From Oopsacas minuta (taxonomy: Eukaryota > Porifera > Hexactinellida > Lyssacinosida > Leucopsacidae), in contig JAKMXF010000110.1 in NCBI GenBank assembly GCA_024704765.1, positions 372,001-436,000 on the forward strand: a stretch of DNA of 64,000 bases. The letters are read 5' to 3'. Below, one piece after another: positions 1 to 11,800 of the stretch. Within the stretch, counting starts at the first letter, position 1; every line of letters starts with the position of its first letter. A model generated the notes under the pieces. The model saw only the letters and a program-made list of their open reading frames with translations, had not been told where the DNA came from and did not search any database. Both the position numbers and the translations under genes were made by a program.

Positions 1-2
1 GG

Positions 3-1475
3 TACATGTCACCTGATCCCCATGGTCCAACTTTATTCATACAGGGAGCGTACTCCCTCACTCTAGGTGTTACAGAACCAATACAACTGAGACTACTGAT
101 GGAGGGTAGTACAGGACAGTTGGTCCGGTCTAGTGTGTCAATAGAAAACAATGGTACATCAGTAGTTTATGCTGATTGGAAGAAATTACCTAAACTCAAT
201 AAACTTAATAGAGTACTAGAAGGAAATATACAGAGGTTCTATTTCGATTTGAGAGAAAAGGTTCTCTTGCCGGGGCACTCTATATCTGTACCAGTTATAT
301 TCAAATCTACACAGGCTGGGGTGTATTGGGAGTCGTGGGAACTAGCTACTAGACCTGCGCTACAACCGCTTATTGTGACATTCCGCGGGATAGCATTAAT
401 GAAGGATAAGTTCTATCAAGCTAGACAACAAGTTGAAAGAGATCTGGTGGCAAACGAAGCTCAGGAATCCGCTAAACTTATAGTAGATGATATATTATAC
501 AGTATAGCTACACCCCCAAGAACACCGACCCGTTATAAACTAGACCGTACCCACGAGGAGAAGTTCACGCGTGTTAATCCAGGTATTGAATTCCGCGAGG
601 ATTTATTCCGTGCATTACAAACACTATACATTAATTCGTTCAATCCTCCTGCTCTAAGTGATAGAGCTGAATCTGCTGAGCTTAGGAAAGAAGGGAAGAG
701 TAGCGTTAAGAAGGAAGAGAAAGGGAAATCTGCTGGAAAACCTCCGAAAAAAGGAGAAAAAAATGAGAAAAAGGATGAAGTGTCTTTGAGCAAATTAACT
801 ATACTTCCTATACAACAAGATTTTCCTATACTTAGTAATGGTAAAATATGTGAAAGTTTGAAAGATATTCCTGAATGGGATTTGACTTTAGGATCGTTAG
901 AATACGCGATTCTTAACACTAAAGGTAGTGACCAGCAAACAGATCTCTTATTAGCACAGTTGAGTGAGATATTATCTAGATTCCATTCACCTATATATGT
1001 AACGAAACATAATACGAACTATCAACAAATGTATATATCACTTGTACAAGTATTAGAACTAATTCCGTCTAATTCCGCGAAACTTCGCGCTTTCTACAAC
1101 CTCCCAGAGAAGCTTTTTGTCGATGAAACACAGCCTGAGGCAGGAGAAAGTGTGATTAGCCCAACTGACCTTGGAAAAAAGAAAAAAGCTACAAGTAAAC
1201 AGGATGTATCCAAAAAGCCTCCTCAGAAAAAGGGTGTACCCAAGGAAGAGACCCCAGCAAAGCCTAAGGGGTCTACTCCTAGCAGGAAGGGGAAAGCATC
1301 TGTAACCCCTAAAACACAGTTGGACACTGGTGTAACTGAATTAACACCTGAGCTGCCGAAAACCGCAGAAATTGATCCAGCTGTTGAGAAATCATACTCC
1401 CTGAAATTGAAACAAATTGTGTGTGATTTACTTGACACAGCTATAGGCAACTTCCTTACTTCAGTACATTTGTGA
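3..1475 (+). CDS. MYCBPAP: MYCBP-associated protein (MYCBPAP-like), 3' part
   Basis: The open frame runs in from the left edge, so the true start and 5' exons lie outside; about 490 C-terminal residues are visible. The first ~130 residues resemble the Ig-like (ASH/MSP-type) module of MYCBPAP, with the pattern S-I-E-N-N-G-T-S-V-V-Y-A-D-W-K-K-L followed by a beta-rich stretch. Two low-complexity Lys/Pro/Ser linkers follow (near residues 225-260 and 385-445), separated by a helical block. Family knowledge: MYCBPAP binds MYCBP (AMY-1) and is linked to the axonemal central apparatus of motile cilia and sperm flagella, so a ciliary role is inferred. The stop is TGA at 1473-1475. Family assignment is by pattern recognition of the central region; the lysine-rich linkers carry little information. 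Confidence 0.75.
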   Translation, partial: YMSPDPHGPTLFIQGAYSLTLGVTEPIQLRLLMEGSTGQLVRSSVSIENNGTSVVYADWKKLPKLNKLNRVLEGNIQRFYFDLREKVLLPGHSISVPVIFKSTQAGVYWESWELATRPALQPLIVTFRGIALMKDKFYQARQQVERDLVANEAQESAKLIVDDILYSIATPPRTPTRYKLDRTHEEKFTRVNPGIEFREDLFRALQTLYINSFNPPALSDRAESAELRKEGKSSVKKEEKGKSAGKPPKKGEKNEKKDEVSLSKLTILPIQQDFPILSNGKICESLKDIPEWDLTLGSLEYAILNTKGSDQQTDLLLAQLSEILSRFHSPIYVTKHNTNYQQMYISLVQVLELIPSNSAKLRAFYNLPEKLFVDETQPEAGESVISPTDLGKKKKATSKQDVSKKPPQKKGVPKEETPAKPKGSTPSRKGKASVTPKTQLDTGVTELTPELPKTAEIDPAVEKSYSLKLKQIVCDLLDTAIGNFLTSVHL

Positions 1476-2029
1476 TTATACTATATCGATCTGTATTTAA
1501 TCCAATTCTTAACAGGTAATTATCTCTATTGTATTGTTGGACTTAAAACTACGTATAACGCGTTTACTTAGAAATTTGATGTTTCTCCTATATTCTTGTA
1601 TGCCAAATTGGTGTTAATCAATTCTCTCTTTGTTACACCTCGATGGACCAACATGTACTCCGTTTTGAACAACGATTTGCATTTCAGATTTCGTGTAGCT
1701 TAACAAATTGTAATGAGTGTACCAAACTTTGCAATGTCGAGGTTTACAGCTGGCGGATAGTTCCCTACCTTTGGCACTCGCGGAATATTATCAGAGGGCG
1801 CAATTGCGATCCCTGCGATCCCTCTGGTGTCGGCACAGGTTTGACCCTAGAGTACCAAATTAATGTGACATCATATTATCACATCTCAACTTACATCCCA
1901 AATTCTATATTTTCTATTCTTAGTACCGTTATTAATTACAATGATTATCACAAATACTGTGTCTAAAACTTTCTAATTACTACCTTAAACTATTTCTGTC
2001 GACCATTAATAATGTCAAATTACTAGAAA
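1476..2029. other. Intergenic spacer between MYCBPAP-like and DUF4139-like genes
   Basis: AT-rich spacer. A 107-codon open frame at 1643-1966 shows no domain, low complexity or splice support and is not annotated as a gene. The promoter of the downstream gene probably lies at its right end. Confidence 0.5.
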
Positions 2030-2133
2030 TAGACTGAATTTACCTAAAATAGAATGAATTTACCTATAAATAGAATGAATTTACCTATAAATAGAATGAA
2101 TTTACCTATAAATAGAATGAATTTACCTATAAA
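2030..2133. repeat. 21-bp minisatellite, five units
   Basis: Five head-to-tail copies of a 20-21 bp unit of the form TAGAATGAATTTACCTATAAA; the first unit is a diverged 20-mer. The array ends about 48 bp before the start codon of the DUF4139-like gene, so it lies in its promoter or 5' UTR. Each later unit carries a TATAAATA-like string, so the array multiplies a TATA-like element. Confidence 0.9.
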
Positions 2134-2181
2134 TACACAAGAATTATTTATTCCTAATATTTACTTACGAAAAGAACAAAG

Positions 2182-5162
2182 ATGGCTGCCTTAGAAATGC
2201 CTGTACGTGCTCTAACCCTATACAATAACGGGTATGGTGTATTTCAACGTGATGTTAAAGTGAAGGGACGTGGTCATATAGATCTGTACTTCCAAGCTAA
2301 AGACATGGAGTATGTATTGAAGAGTTTATCATTCACTGACGAGACTGGCTCCAGTTTGGGTAATATTTCTTATGAACCTAGTCGCCCAGAAGCTACATTC
2401 AGTGTAGATGAGTCTGAGAGTATTATCGGGTTAATGCGTTCTTTACAGGGATTTACTGTGTCTGTTAAGCTGACAACAGGCAATGAAGTGCAGGGGAGGT
2501 TGCTGGGAGTAGATACACTAGAGGTAAATGTTCGTCCGTGAAGTATGTAATTCATGGTTCATCTTATTATAAATACATTAGGAAAATTGTCATTAGTTCA
2601 CCATTTTATCAGTGAAATTCGACTAAACAATATATTTACAACTTGACAGACCTCCTTTAACACGCTTAATTAACATATATCGAAGTAGAGTTCTATTAAT
2701 TGAACAGTTTATATTATGATAACGTCATAAAATAATGAAATGCCCCCTGCCCGCATGCTCAGATGTACATCATGCGGAGCTGAAACAAGTTTGTCGTTAA
2801 CAATACCTTACTATCTTCATTAACCTACATATCTATCCTTTAGACACCAGTAGGTGATCGAATCCAATCAGTTAACCACATTTGTTTACTACTACCAGAT
2901 GGATCTCTCATAAAGCACAGCATTAACTCAATAGATAAGCTCCGTGTCCTAGATACCAGTGCTGTTAAGGATATAGAACATAGTCTGGACCTTATAATGA
3001 GCGCTGAGAAGACTAACATGCAAAAGCTATCTATATTCTATCACGGTGATGATCAGGATAAGATCCTGAGTGTGAGATACGGTGTTATAGTAAGTGAATG
3101 GCAAAGTTCTTATAGATTAGTTCTCAAGCCTGAAGCTACTGCTAGTGATACGATTCGTTTCCGTTTAGAAGGTTTTGCTGTAGTTAATAATGTTAAAGAT
3201 GATGATTGGAATGATATCAAGCTTACTCTGGTCGTAGGTGCTCCCATGTTACCTACAACTGGGGGGTCTAGTAGTGGAGGATCTGCTGGGGGAACATTGG
3301 AACTCACGATTAAACAGATTACCGGAGCTGATATATTCATTCGTGCTAATCCTAGAGATACTGTGGAGCATGTTATTAAGAAGGTAAGGGATATGAAGTA
3401 TTAAGAAAATTCTCAAATAATAATTTTGAAACTACTTCTTTATATGCAGGGTAACTTCCACAAACGGGGTGTTAGGGACGCCGAAACATGCTACCCGTTT
3501 CACCATTTCTGCTAGATTCCCCGTTTGTGGATGGTTCATTTGTATGGGACTAGGAATTCTCTTTATTTATTTTCCACTCTGTTTGCAAAAGCCCCGTTTG
3601 TGGAGGTTTCACTGCACTTAATTTATGCGAAATTCGCGAAAATTATACCTTTGATAAATCATGATTTCCTAAATCTTTACAGCCCAAAGTAAGCCAGGCC
3701 ATTACAATAATAATTTCTGTTTATTTCTTCAGTAACCTCAAATATTTTCAATTTAGATAGCAACTAAGAAAGGCATCTCTGAGAGTAGCTGTAAGCTAAT
3801 ATTCGCCGGTAAGCAGATAGAACCAGGGCGTACGCTAACAGACTACAATATTCAGAATAATGCTACAATCCACCTCGTGCTAAAAACAGGAGCTTCTCAG
3901 TCATCTAGCTCTACATCCGGTGGCGGATTTGTAATGGCAGCTCAGCACAACCTTTCTTACTATCCTATAGATCCAGCTGTTACAGCTAAAAGGAAGCAGA
4001 AAGCTATTGTACCTCTACTTAGTACAGAGCTACAGGGACACCAAGTATTGCTTTATGATGAGAATATTCGTAAGGGGAATCCATTGACTTCTATTCTATT
4101 TGAAAATGCTACAGGACGTACATTGGATGGTGGTAGTATTCAGGTAGATCTTATATTATTCTTATACTGTCAATTCCTATCATAGATATATATAACACGG
4201 ATGTTTCGAAATTTCACGGTCCTTGAGCGTCCATATAATGAAATTGGGTGAACTTGGTGCTACAAATTTTGGTTTTCCTATTCATTAAGCTCGTAACGCA
4301 TATGCCGTAATCTGTTAATATTTTTTAGGTAATGACAGAAGACCTATTTTTGGGAGAGGGTAGTTTCCTAACCCTCCATCCAGGAGATGAAAGCTCTCCA
4401 ATACCCTACTGCGTAGAGACAGGCTGTGAAGTAACAGTAGACTATGACATTAGTACCCTCAAATTCCACAGAGTAACAATCAAAAACGGTTTAGTAGAAT
4501 TTACACGTAAGAGAAGACAGAGGACTATATACCGTATAAATAACAAAACTGATAGATCACTAGATTTTATGCTAAATCACCCATTCCTGGATGGATGGGA
4601 ACTACTACAAAAAGACCCGAATAATCCTCAAAACGAAATCGAAGAACCTGTCGATATTACAGACAGATTGTATCAATTTAGATTCCCAGTTGGGCCTAGA
4701 GTTGAGAAGAAAGTTTTTAATGTTAGGGAATCCACAAATGACGTAATAGAGAATGATATAGATAGTCAGGTATGCAGAGATGATCTTGAAAACTGGACCA
4801 AGAAAGCTTACCTCGATCAACCTACTATACAGGCTCTAACTGAAGTTTTGGATCTTCAATCTGAGGTAAATGAGATAGCGAAAGCTATCGTAGAGAAGGA
4901 AGGAGATATCCGAGAACTGAACACTACACAATCTCGTCTACGTGATAATATAAAAGCTCTACAGGGACATGAAGGAGAATCTAAGAAGTATGTTAAACAG
5001 CTGGGAGCTACCGAGGATAGACTAACCCAAATACAGAGTAGTATTAAAGGATTCCGTCAGGATAAGAAGAAAATTCAGATAGAGAAAGATAGAAAAATTG
5101 ATCTTATTGAGTTCTCTAAGGATTTAAAAGTTCTAGAGGATGAGTCTGAGAGTACCGTCTAA
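2182..5162 (+). CDS. DUF4139-family protein with inserted ubiquitin-like domain
   Basis: Four coding exons: 2182-2523, 2844-3383, 3757-4143 and 4329-5162, all phase 0 with GT-AG introns, giving about 700 residues. Residues 1-110 look like the N-terminal domain of long DUF4139 proteins. Residues ~190-255 carry the typical DUF4139 pattern (a conserved [15 protein letters not shown] block). Residues ~265-338 are a ubiquitin-like fold joined across intron 2: beta strand LELTIKQ, then [16 protein letters not shown] and [11 protein letters not shown]4139 sequence resumes after it ([39 protein letters not shown]). The last ~100 residues are a coiled coil with the L-R-D-N-I-K-A-L pattern seen in the bacterial relatives. 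No C-terminal Gly-Gly is present, so the domain is not a conjugated modifier. Function is unknown. Intron 2 holds a MITE at 3447-3614. Confidence 0.85.
3447..3614. mobile_element. MITE family C (CCACAAACGGGG termini) in intron 2
   Basis: The left end has TTCCACAAACGGGG and the right end the inverse CCCCGTTTGTGGAGG, ending in ACTG. A further inverted copy of the terminal motif sits inside near 3518-3532. The TIRs match the truncated element at the right edge of the window (63972-64000) and a degraded copy in the KDM4 intron. The CAGT start suggests a Tc1/mariner-pogo derivative. Confidence 0.7.
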
Positions 5163-5886
5163 CTCTATAGAGCTGTGTGTCTGGTAGTTATTATTAGAAT
5201 TCTTGATTTTTCGAAGATAATTGTTTGGAAATTTGATTAACTTTTTGTGTTAGATTCTATCTTGAATTGTTAAGCTTTATTTTAGCATTTTTAGTAGAAA
5301 GTATTTATTCATTTTTGTGAAGTCGAATTGGTTAATTATCAGTTTTTGCTGCTATATCTATGAGTTAGGTATCAATCTGATCATCTGAGTACTCTCATTA
5401 CATTATATACTATCCTTACTCCTAGCCACAAACCTAAATTACTACACATAAGCTTTGACTGTAAAGTCCTCACTCCAACATGGTACTCATAAAATATATA
5501 CATTTGTTCATTGATTGAATGGCTGCTAGTAATCTTATACACATGTTTCTCAACACTTTCTGCTCTATCCCACACTATATTATATTTGTATTTATCATGA
5601 TTTTATTCCCATAATATTATAAAATATACCAATACGTCATTTAATCGACAAAATACGTAGATATTACATAACTAATATAGGACTGTCACTCTCTGGGACA
5701 TTGATCATTCAGCTTGATACATGGAATTAATATTGAATAAAAACAGATAAGTAATTGTATTTACTATACAGAGTAGATAACTAGAGAGCAGATGCAGTAT
5801 ATAAAGCAAAGTTAGGTGATCAAGGCTAAAAGATCTCTCTGCGTTTAGTCGAGGAAAATTGAACATTGTTCTCGAGAAGATGTTTG
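5163..5886. other. Convergent 3' spacer (DUF4139-like gene / TEAD)
   Basis: The two genes converge here. AATAAA on the plus strand lies at 5736-5741, and its complement (TTTATT) at 5602-5607 could serve TEAD, so the two 3' UTRs may overlap. A 64-codon minus open frame at 5381-5575 is flanked by splice-like sites but has no recognisable domain. Confidence 0.4.
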
Positions 5887-8800
5887 CTAGTTTCCTTTAG
5901 TTAGTCTGTAGAGACGAAATTTATTTCCGTTATCGTCTGAATTCACTTCGAAGAGGTATGCGAGGCAAATGAGTGTTTCTTGTGTGTCTCTGTCACTGAC
6001 AACCTGTAGATATATGTCGTAACTACGCGATTGGTTATAGGAATGTGTAATATAACTTATAAGTAATAATGCATTTGTATTATATAGTTATATCCCGTTA
6101 CATCGAATACCGTTATATCAAAACCTGAAATTGTACAAATGTGGTCCTAAACCTTCAAAATAGCATAAAGTACATCAATTTTTATCGAAGTAATTGTCGC
6201 ACTTGAGATGTGTTAAAACAGGAGTTGACTGTAGTTACTTATTTATGAAATTACAATATCTTTTAATGACAAATTGCTTCATACTTCCTTGTACGTCTCT
6301 GACTACAATTATGCGAATAGCTTAACATTAATAGAAATGCATGTAGTTATAAGTGGTTGTTACAATTTTAGTGATTTTGAGAATTCCTAAAGTGTCATGT
6401 TTTGATGGGAATTTATTTAAATGACATTGTAGATATGTAAATTAGTTTCGTAACTATTATAACGAGATGATCTACGTGGTGACAGTACTTGTTAATAGGA
6501 ACGTTGTTCTATTATTGTAGGTTTAGGGTACATTGTTAATTTCCTTTCACCCAATTGAATCATCAAAAGTTGATAATGACTTTCGCCAGAATTCTCTTAT
6601 CAATGCAACCTTACTTATATAATTTCGAACTTATATATTAAGCTACTAAAGAGATCGATTTCGAAACTAAATTGTAAAAGGTAATATCTTTAACCCGGTT
6701 CTATAACAGACGTTCTACAAGTAATGATACCTGACAAGATGATATTACTATATACTACTACTTGTTATTGCGTATAATACCTTTTATATAACAATACACA
6801 AAGCACATCAGTCATGTATATTGCTATCTTTAATATTATCTGATTTTCGTATGGAATAAGGTGATATTAGTTATTGAAAAGATTAATTATAATTGGAAAA
6901 TGTTAAGTTGCGTGTACGTGTATTCAATGGAATCATAACAGATTGTTTGCTCGTTAGTTAGGTTCATAGACTCTATTACTATGAATAACATCATATAACG
7001 TATGTATTATTTTCAATTCCGGTTATATCGAACATAAATATATCGAAGTCTGTAATTGTACAAATATGGTCCCAAACTGCCAAAGTAACATAAATTACAT
7101 CGGTTATATCAAATTCCGCTTAGATCGAAGTAATTGACTGAACCCCCTTGGGAATACCAATACATGTTCCTATAACCGATAGATGATACTTACTTGTAGG
7201 ATAGTGAAATGCTCGAGTACATTATTCATCATGTAGTTCTCAGGCAGATTGTATAGTCTTTGTATAAAATTGAGGATATATTCACACATAGGGGATCTGT
7301 TGATACGATACACGAAACCTGAATTCTCGAATTTAGCATACTCTGTCTAGATTGGAATTAAAATATAAATGTAGTATACTCAATTTGATAAATTATCCAT
7401 AGTCCTTACCTCAACTTTCTCCACAACTTGTGTACCAAAAGAACATACTTTAGTTGAGCATGTTATAGTTTTGTTTTCAGATCCTTCAAACCTAATTATG
7501 CATACGATATATATAAGAACTAAGAAGAATCTATCTAGTAATTATTGTGTATATCCAAGTCGGATGTGAAGTTATATGTTGTATCAGGCTAGACATGCTG
7601 GCATTTCCCTGATCGTTACTATTCAATGCTTTTTCAATCGTTAATATACTTCGATTACATTTTTGTGTACGGTGAATTATTTACCTTTTCACTCGGGACT
7701 CCTATGACAATTTTAACAGCATTCTATCAGGACCCCTTCCATAGACTGCAATACAAATTATGAGATACTGTGGACCCCCTACTGTCTTCCGTTGACTACC
7801 AAGAGTATATGAACCCAAGATTGAGAACGCTGAATTAGAATAGCATATTATCTATACAAATACCTGCTAGATACTCCGTAGAAACAGTTCGGCTCCTCAA
7901 TTAATGGTGTATTTACGTTTCCCCAGAACTTTACTAAGAAGAAAGCGTGGGGAGGTCCTTTTTCATACAGGTCTCTCAAACCTCCACTCTTCTCAGGGAA
8001 TTTATCTCGAATATGAGAAATATCAATTGTCTAATAAAAAGTATTTATAATAATCGTCTATATTTTCGTTCTATTAAAATAGAACCTACCTCCATATCTT
8101 GGTCATTGAAGTTTGCATCTGTTATTTGTGCGAAAATATGTTTTCTTGGCTAAATAATCACAAATAAAAGCAATAAACAACTGGCAAATATCCCGAAATG
8201 CGACCATATAAGGTAGTAAACTAGTTATTAAAATATTGAATTTAACTCTTCAAACTTACATTTTCTGATTGAGTCGATTGAGATTCAACGAATGCACAGA
8301 ATTCCACTAATTTTAGAGGCTACATAGAAATAGAACATTAAATAATATAAGATGTGTGTCATTGGTAGTTACACTGCAAAGTTATTTTCCTAACTCATCA
8401 GTATCTTCCTACGAAAATTAGAAACGAAGAAAATTGCATAAAATGTCATTAATTAAGATTGAATTATCAGTCAGCTGTTGAGAAATATATATATGTATAT
8501 TTTGTTTTGTATTAACTTACCAATTCAAGTGGTGTTGGTTGTGAGTTGGGATTTGAGACTCTATCTTGTATGCTATTCCCTCCTTCGATTGGAGACAGAC
8601 TCTATAGATAATTTACAAAGTAACCTTGTGCAATATTCCGCTTGCTAGAAGTATTCACGCTCCCAAATGATCCATTGCGTGTATTATCGTACTGGTTATG
8701 AATTTGTTCGCTAAACGTATACACCTCCACACGCGAACCATAGGGAAGTATAGGCACGATCCCTTATAATCAGTTAGCCTCTCTATCTTATGTAAAGTTG

Positions 8801-11800
8801 TTAATGGATTCAATAGTAAATGATCAAATAGTGTTTTGGCTAATTTTATGCATTTTTAGATAGATAAATTCCTATATTAATTCGTTAATTACGACTAAAG
8901 AGTGAGGAGATATCATAAACAGAAAATTTAAATTATCTGCGGTGACATTTAATATTTTATGATTAGAGCAGATTTACACTATTAAAATAATAGTTGATAA
9001 GATAGTAGTGGTGTCGTATTCAAGAGTCACACATGAGAAACCACAAAGTGAAAACCAAGAACGAGAGCACATGGTAAATATTCTTTTATCAAATATTTTA
9101 AAGAGATAACAAATTCCATATAAGATTTCCTTCAATAGCTCAAAATATTTTTTCCTGCAAATATTTAGCATATTTTAGGATTCTAGGGAAAATGCTTAAA
9201 ATAGTAAAGTATTTTGTAGATATTTCACAGGGTACTTAAAATTTGTAGACTAAGACAACCGCCGTCATATCGAAGCTCAAGAGACCGCGATAATATAAAC
9301 AGAGTTCGATAAAACTGATGAAATATGTTACTTTAACCGTTTGGGGCATATTTGTACAATTTGAGACTTCAATATAAGCGGGTATTTAGATATGACGGGG
9401 GTTGACTGTAAGTAAATCAGATATTTTGAAGACAAAAGTAACATTTATATGAGGAAACAACTGTATTTAGCTATAAATACCTGATTAGTTAGGATTGGAG
9501 ATGAGTTTGTTGCTCTTCCAGGTTCAATAGTAGCATTAGAAGATGGAACAGCTATCTATAATTCCACAAATAATAATAATAGCATTTTCTTAACTATCTA
9601 ATATTATATGAATATACAATTACCTGTCCCACTGATGATGGATAAAGAGATAGAGATATAGGAATCATACCTCCAGCTAGATTCTGGAAATGTGTAGGTA
9701 ATGCATGAGGTTGTTGTACTAGTGCGTGTCCTGATGGATGCCACATCTATTTGGAAAAATATCTTAAAATTGAAATAATCCGTTAAAGATGTATTTACTG
9801 ATATTACATTATATATTTAACATTATACTTACGAGGCTGGGCTCTTGCTTTATCGTTATTGGATTCACTAAAAATCGAGAATATTTTGTAAAATATTGCA
9901 ATCTTATTATATGTACGAATAAATATTGTAAATATTTGTATCTTAGAATCTGATATACACCGTTATCAGATTATTCATAACTTATAACCGCCAATATTAT
10001 ATCACGTACTAATCCCTTCACTATTTCACTGGATTCCTTGTTCTGCGAATAATTCCCCTAATACACCCGAAGTTGCCAGAAAAATTGCGAATTTCCTGTG
10101 GTTTTCATAATTTTCCTTGGATATAAAGTTTAATGCGAGGATTACACATAGTTTTTGGGTTTGGTAAGTAGCATTTATGACGATTGATTTGTTCATATCG
10201 TTAACTAATTTATTCACTAACATTCACCTGGTCCTGATGCAAACATATGACCCATAGGAACAGCATTAGGAGCTATACCAGGTGAAGGAAATAGGTTTAT
10301 ATTCGGTCTGTGTATTGAGCTAGCTGATACTATCTGAGCTGATGACATGCTAGATAGATTAGCCATTGCTTTATCTTTTGCTACTGGATCCTAAAGCAAA
10401 TTCGTATATCATATAAATACACAATATATAGAATTACGTGTGAATTTACCTTTATTTTTCCTTGAATTTCTCTAGCTTTCTTTTTCGCCAGCACTTGGAT
10501 GTGACTGGATACCTGAAATTAAGGAAATCCACAGTAGTTAATGTAACAGTTATCAGGGTACTGATTATCTCCCTGATAATATAGACGCCTAAACCATGAA
10601 CATATTTATCTACTTCAATGTCCATATTCTACTTACACGATTGAAATATACGCTTACAAAATGCTTAAAATCTACCATGATAGTTATTTAGCAATTTATG
10701 CGAGACAAACTTGAGACTAATATTATCGATGCGTAATTGCATAAAATTAGAAACGTGAGCTTTAACTAAGTGTGAAGTACTCTCTACTTCTTACATATAA
10801 CTATTAATTATAACTTACTTGTTTCCTTGATCTTGATTTCCCTGTCCGTAGCTTAATATATCTTGCAATCAGTTCATTTCTACCTAAGAACAGACACAAT
10901 ACATTAATTACTGTGTTCTAGACAATGCTCTGTTTGGTGTCTCTACTGCTAATTGATATAAAACAGTCCATACAAACAATTTTGGTAAACTTCGAGACTT
11001 GTCCTGTCTATATAATTACTAACGACTTGATAAATATCTTATCACATTATTTCAGCTAAAATAATGTAATTTTATCAGTTTTATTGAAAGACCAAACATA
11101 GTTGTATTGAGAGATTAAGGAGTGGCTAAATAGTTGTATCACTGTAAACGATATCCACCTTTTGAACTCGTATAGAATTCTTCTATAAAATTTTTGTTAT
11201 GCCATCATGTGAAATAAATACTTTGCCCTGTAATCTATGTAGGGTAGGTATTCTTGTGTTTATGGAGGAGGGCTAGAAGTACATAGTTTATCATGGGAGT
11301 AAAATGTTAATTGTATCACATTACAAATTTATGAGGCTTATTTTTCTAATATTGTTCAAATGAATTATTGTTTGATGGGTCATTTTATCAATGATGAGTA
11401 TTGTATAGTCTAGGAGTAATGTATGTTTGAATTTATTAATTGGTGGATATATCAGGAATTAGAAATCTGATAATTTATACATTCACTTAATCAATGCACT
11501 ATAATCCCATTATTGAAGTTAATCAAGTACGCACTGGGTTGTTTCTAAAATCATATTCTTATAAAGTTAAACAATTACGGAGAAGTCTTTGGGTAAAACA
11601 TATATCAAAAAGGTTCCTATTCATTACAATTGTTACGCATAGGCCGTCTGTTAAGCCATCTAAAAATAGATTTGCCTAAGGCAATCCGATCTATTTTATC
11701 AATGAATATTTTCCAATTGTTTTTAAACTCATTTTACAAACATTCTGCTACACATATACGTATTAGAAACAGGTTGAAAGAACCACTTATGGTTCACATG

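Noticed and set aside
1643-1966. 107-codon plus frame
   Set aside because: No start context, domain or splice support; composition fits translated spacer.
5381-5575. 64-codon minus frame with splice-like edges (TATAG and GTAAGG)
   Set aside because: It lies between two convergent 3' ends with no partner exons and no family pattern; it does not join TEAD in a useful frame.
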